A stretch of 5,046 bases of DNA from Nocardioidaceae bacterium (GTDB taxonomy: Bacteria > Actinomycetota > Actinomycetes > Propionibacteriales > Nocardioidaceae): the NCBI GenBank assembly GCA_025966335.1, contig JAICRS010000222.1:1-5046 (forward strand), written 5' to 3'. Under the pieces are notes generated by a model. That model worked only from the letters and a program-made list of their open reading frames with translations. It did no database searches and was not told the origin of the DNA. Both the position numbers and the translations under genes were made by a program. Positions 4,138 to 5,046 of the stretch are shown piece by piece (position 1 is the first letter of the stretch; each line of letters begins with the position of its first letter).

Positions 4138-4665
4138 ATGCACTGTCCGTACTGCCGCGACACCGACACCCGGGTCATCGACTCGCGCGTCTCCGACGAC
4201 GGTACGTCGATCCGCCGACGTCGGTCGTGCTCGGCCTGCCAGAAGCGGTTCACCACCGTCGAGCAGATGCAGCTGACCGTGCTCAAGCGGTCCGGCGCGA
4301 CCGAGCCGTTCACCCGCGAGAAGGCCGTCGCCGGCGTCCGCAAGGCCTGCAAGGGCCGTCCGGTCACCGAGGACCAGCTGGCCTGCCTGGGCCAGGCGGT
4401 CGAGGACACGCTGCGGCTCGAGGGGGCCGCCGAGGTGCCGGCCCACGAGGTGGGCCTGGCGATCCTCGGCCCGCTCCGCGAGCTCGACGAGGTCGCCTAC
4501 CTGCGGTTCGCCTCGGTCTACCGGGCCTTCGAGTCCGCCGACGACTTCGAGGACGAGATCGCCCTGCTCCGAGCGGAGAGATCCGCCGCGCTACCGCTGG
4601 TCGACGAGGTCGCACAGCGACCGTCACGAGACCACGCGGAGCCACAGCCCGCCAGATCGGGCTGA
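4138..4665 (+). CDS. nrdR: NrdR, ATP/dATP-sensing repressor of ribonucleotide reductase genes
   Basis: The 175-residue product has the full NrdR layout. A zinc ribbon uses Cys3, Cys6, Cys31 and Cys34 and includes the DNA-binding Arg run RRRR (26-29). An ATP-cone follows at about 46-136, opening with LTVLKRSGATEPFTREK and closing with YLRFASVYRAF. NrdR binds paired NrdR boxes and represses reductase genes when its cone is loaded with ATP/dATP. A C-terminal extension (about 145-175, charged and Pro-rich) goes beyond the conserved core and looks disordered. The ATG is fixed by AAGGAGG six bases upstream (4125-4131). It precedes nrdJ by 125 bp on the same strand, the nrdRJ arrangement known from Streptomyces, and an NrdR-like box lies on its promoter. 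It lies close to lexA and a LysM gene, as in M. tuberculosis (Rv2718c-Rv2720), but here two minus-strand genes intervene. Confidence 0.97.
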   Translation: MHCPYCRDTDTRVIDSRVSDDGTSIRRRRSCSACQKRFTTVEQMQLTVLKRSGATEPFTREKAVAGVRKACKGRPVTEDQLACLGQAVEDTLRLEGAAEVPAHEVGLAILGPLRELDEVAYLRFASVYRAFESADDFEDEIALLRAERSAALPLVDEVAQRPSRDHAEPQPARSG

Positions 4666-4672
4666 CCCAGAC

Positions 4673-4712
4673 CGCCCGGGATGGATTGTGGGGAAGCAGT
4701 CCGTCCCGGGCG
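4673..4712 (+). other. Stem-loop in the nrdR-nrdJ gap
   Basis: A 13-bp stem (4673-4685 with 4700-4712, one G-U wobble in RNA) closes a 14-base loop and starts seven bases after the nrdR stop. It has no U-run. It may be a partial terminator or attenuator, or an RNA processing or stability element lowering or separating nrdJ expression from nrdR. Confidence 0.6.
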
Positions 4713-4721
4713 CACCACCCC

Positions 4722-4740
4722 GGTGGCCGCCGAGGCCACC
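4722..4740 (+). other. Second stem-loop before nrdJ
   Basis: GGTGGCC (4722-4728) pairs with GGCCACC (4734-4740) around GCCGA. The upstream CCACC at 4715-4719 could instead pair with part of the left arm, so alternative folds exist. It ends 50 bases before nrdJ. I do not see a B12 box or other cobalamin-riboswitch landmark. Confidence 0.45.
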
Positions 4741-4790
4741 AGCACCACCAGCCAGAGCAGTGCCCACACGAGGAAGCACGAGGAGAGCCC

Positions 4791-5046
4791 ATGACCGAGA
4801 CGGTGAACACCGGCAAGGCCGCAGCCAAGGCCGGCGCCGGGATGAGCATCTCGAGGGTGTTCAGCACCGAGGGCCTGCACCCCTACGACGAGCTCACCTG
4901 GGAGCGTCGCGATGTCGTGCAGACCAACTGGAAGACCGGCGACACGGTCTTCGAGCAGCGCGGTGTGGAGTTCCCGTCCACCTGGTCGGTCAACGCCTCG
5001 ACCATCGTCACCACCAAGTACTTCCGCGGCGCCGTGGGCACCGACG
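4791..5046 (+). CDS. nrdJ: Adenosylcobalamin-dependent (class II) ribonucleoside-diphosphate reductase, N-terminal part (3' end outside window)
   Basis: The first 85 residues are visible. NrdJ makes deoxyribonucleotides using coenzyme B12 to start the radical reaction, independent of oxygen. Recognisable blocks are a short Ala/Lys-rich leader (1-17), then ISRVFSTEGLHPYDELTWERR (19-39), QTNWKTGDTVFEQRGVEFP (42-60) and WSVNASTIVTTKYFRGAVGT (63-82), which match the N-terminus of actinobacterial class II reductases. The catalytic cysteines and the B12-binding regions lie beyond the right edge. The start is set by AGGAG five bases before the ATG. The 125-bp gap after nrdR contains two hairpins but no evident promoter, so co-transcription with nrdR is likely. 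Confidence 0.95.
   Translation, partial: MTETVNTGKAAAKAGAGMSISRVFSTEGLHPYDELTWERRDVVQTNWKTGDTVFEQRGVEFPSTWSVNASTIVTTKYFRGAVGTD

Noticed and set aside
4666..4790. A cobalamin riboswitch upstream of nrdJ
   Set aside because: The gap is only 125 bases and I could not find a B12 box or the conserved core. The hairpins present do not resemble that fold.

Overview
The window is very GC-rich and reads as chromosomal core sequence from an actinobacterium. The protein character and the gene order lexA / divergent LysM protein / nrdR / nrdJ suggest Nocardioidaceae (Nocardioides or a relative). The genus is an inference; the phylum is well supported. I see no mobile element, CRISPR array, tRNA or rRNA.

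Layout. (1) 2-544, plus strand: the C-terminal 180 residues of a DinG-type (XPD-like) helicase, cut by the left edge. (2) 344-1285, minus: a PAP2_3-type membrane phosphatase/transferase whose last 66 codons run antisense into the helicase gene. (3) 1286-1532: a gap with one weak hairpin. (4) 1533-2297, minus: complete lexA. (5) 2298-2515: a divergent regulatory region with five LexA-box-like sites, each one mismatch from GAAC-N4-GTTC, plus a plausible promoter for each flanking gene. (6) 2516-2899, plus: a small single-pass LysM protein in the position of the SOS-induced division inhibitors (ChiZ/Rv2719c, DivS, YneA). (7) 2900-3059: a strong hairpin between convergent genes and a 40-bp imperfect palindrome. 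(8) 3060-3844, minus: a two-gene unit, a two-helix membrane protein followed by a DUF3052-like protein with an ATGA start/stop overlap. (9) 3845-4137: a dense control region with a near-consensus promoter, an NrdR-box-like site on its -10, a long dyad and two perfect DnaA boxes. (10) 4138-4665, plus: nrdR. (11) 4666-4790: two hairpins. (12) 4791 to the right edge: the start of nrdJ, the B12-dependent class II ribonucleotide reductase.

Together the genes form a DNA-damage and DNA-precursor neighbourhood. LexA should repress itself and the LysM protein until RecA triggers its self-cleavage. NrdR should sense ATP/dATP and repress the nrdRJ operon. The DnaA boxes in the nrdRJ leader would add a replication-initiation input. 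Protein identities are mostly secure. The regulatory architecture, read from the bases alone, is the most interesting part. I found no clearly new protein system; the DUF3052-like protein and its membrane partner are the least understood genes.
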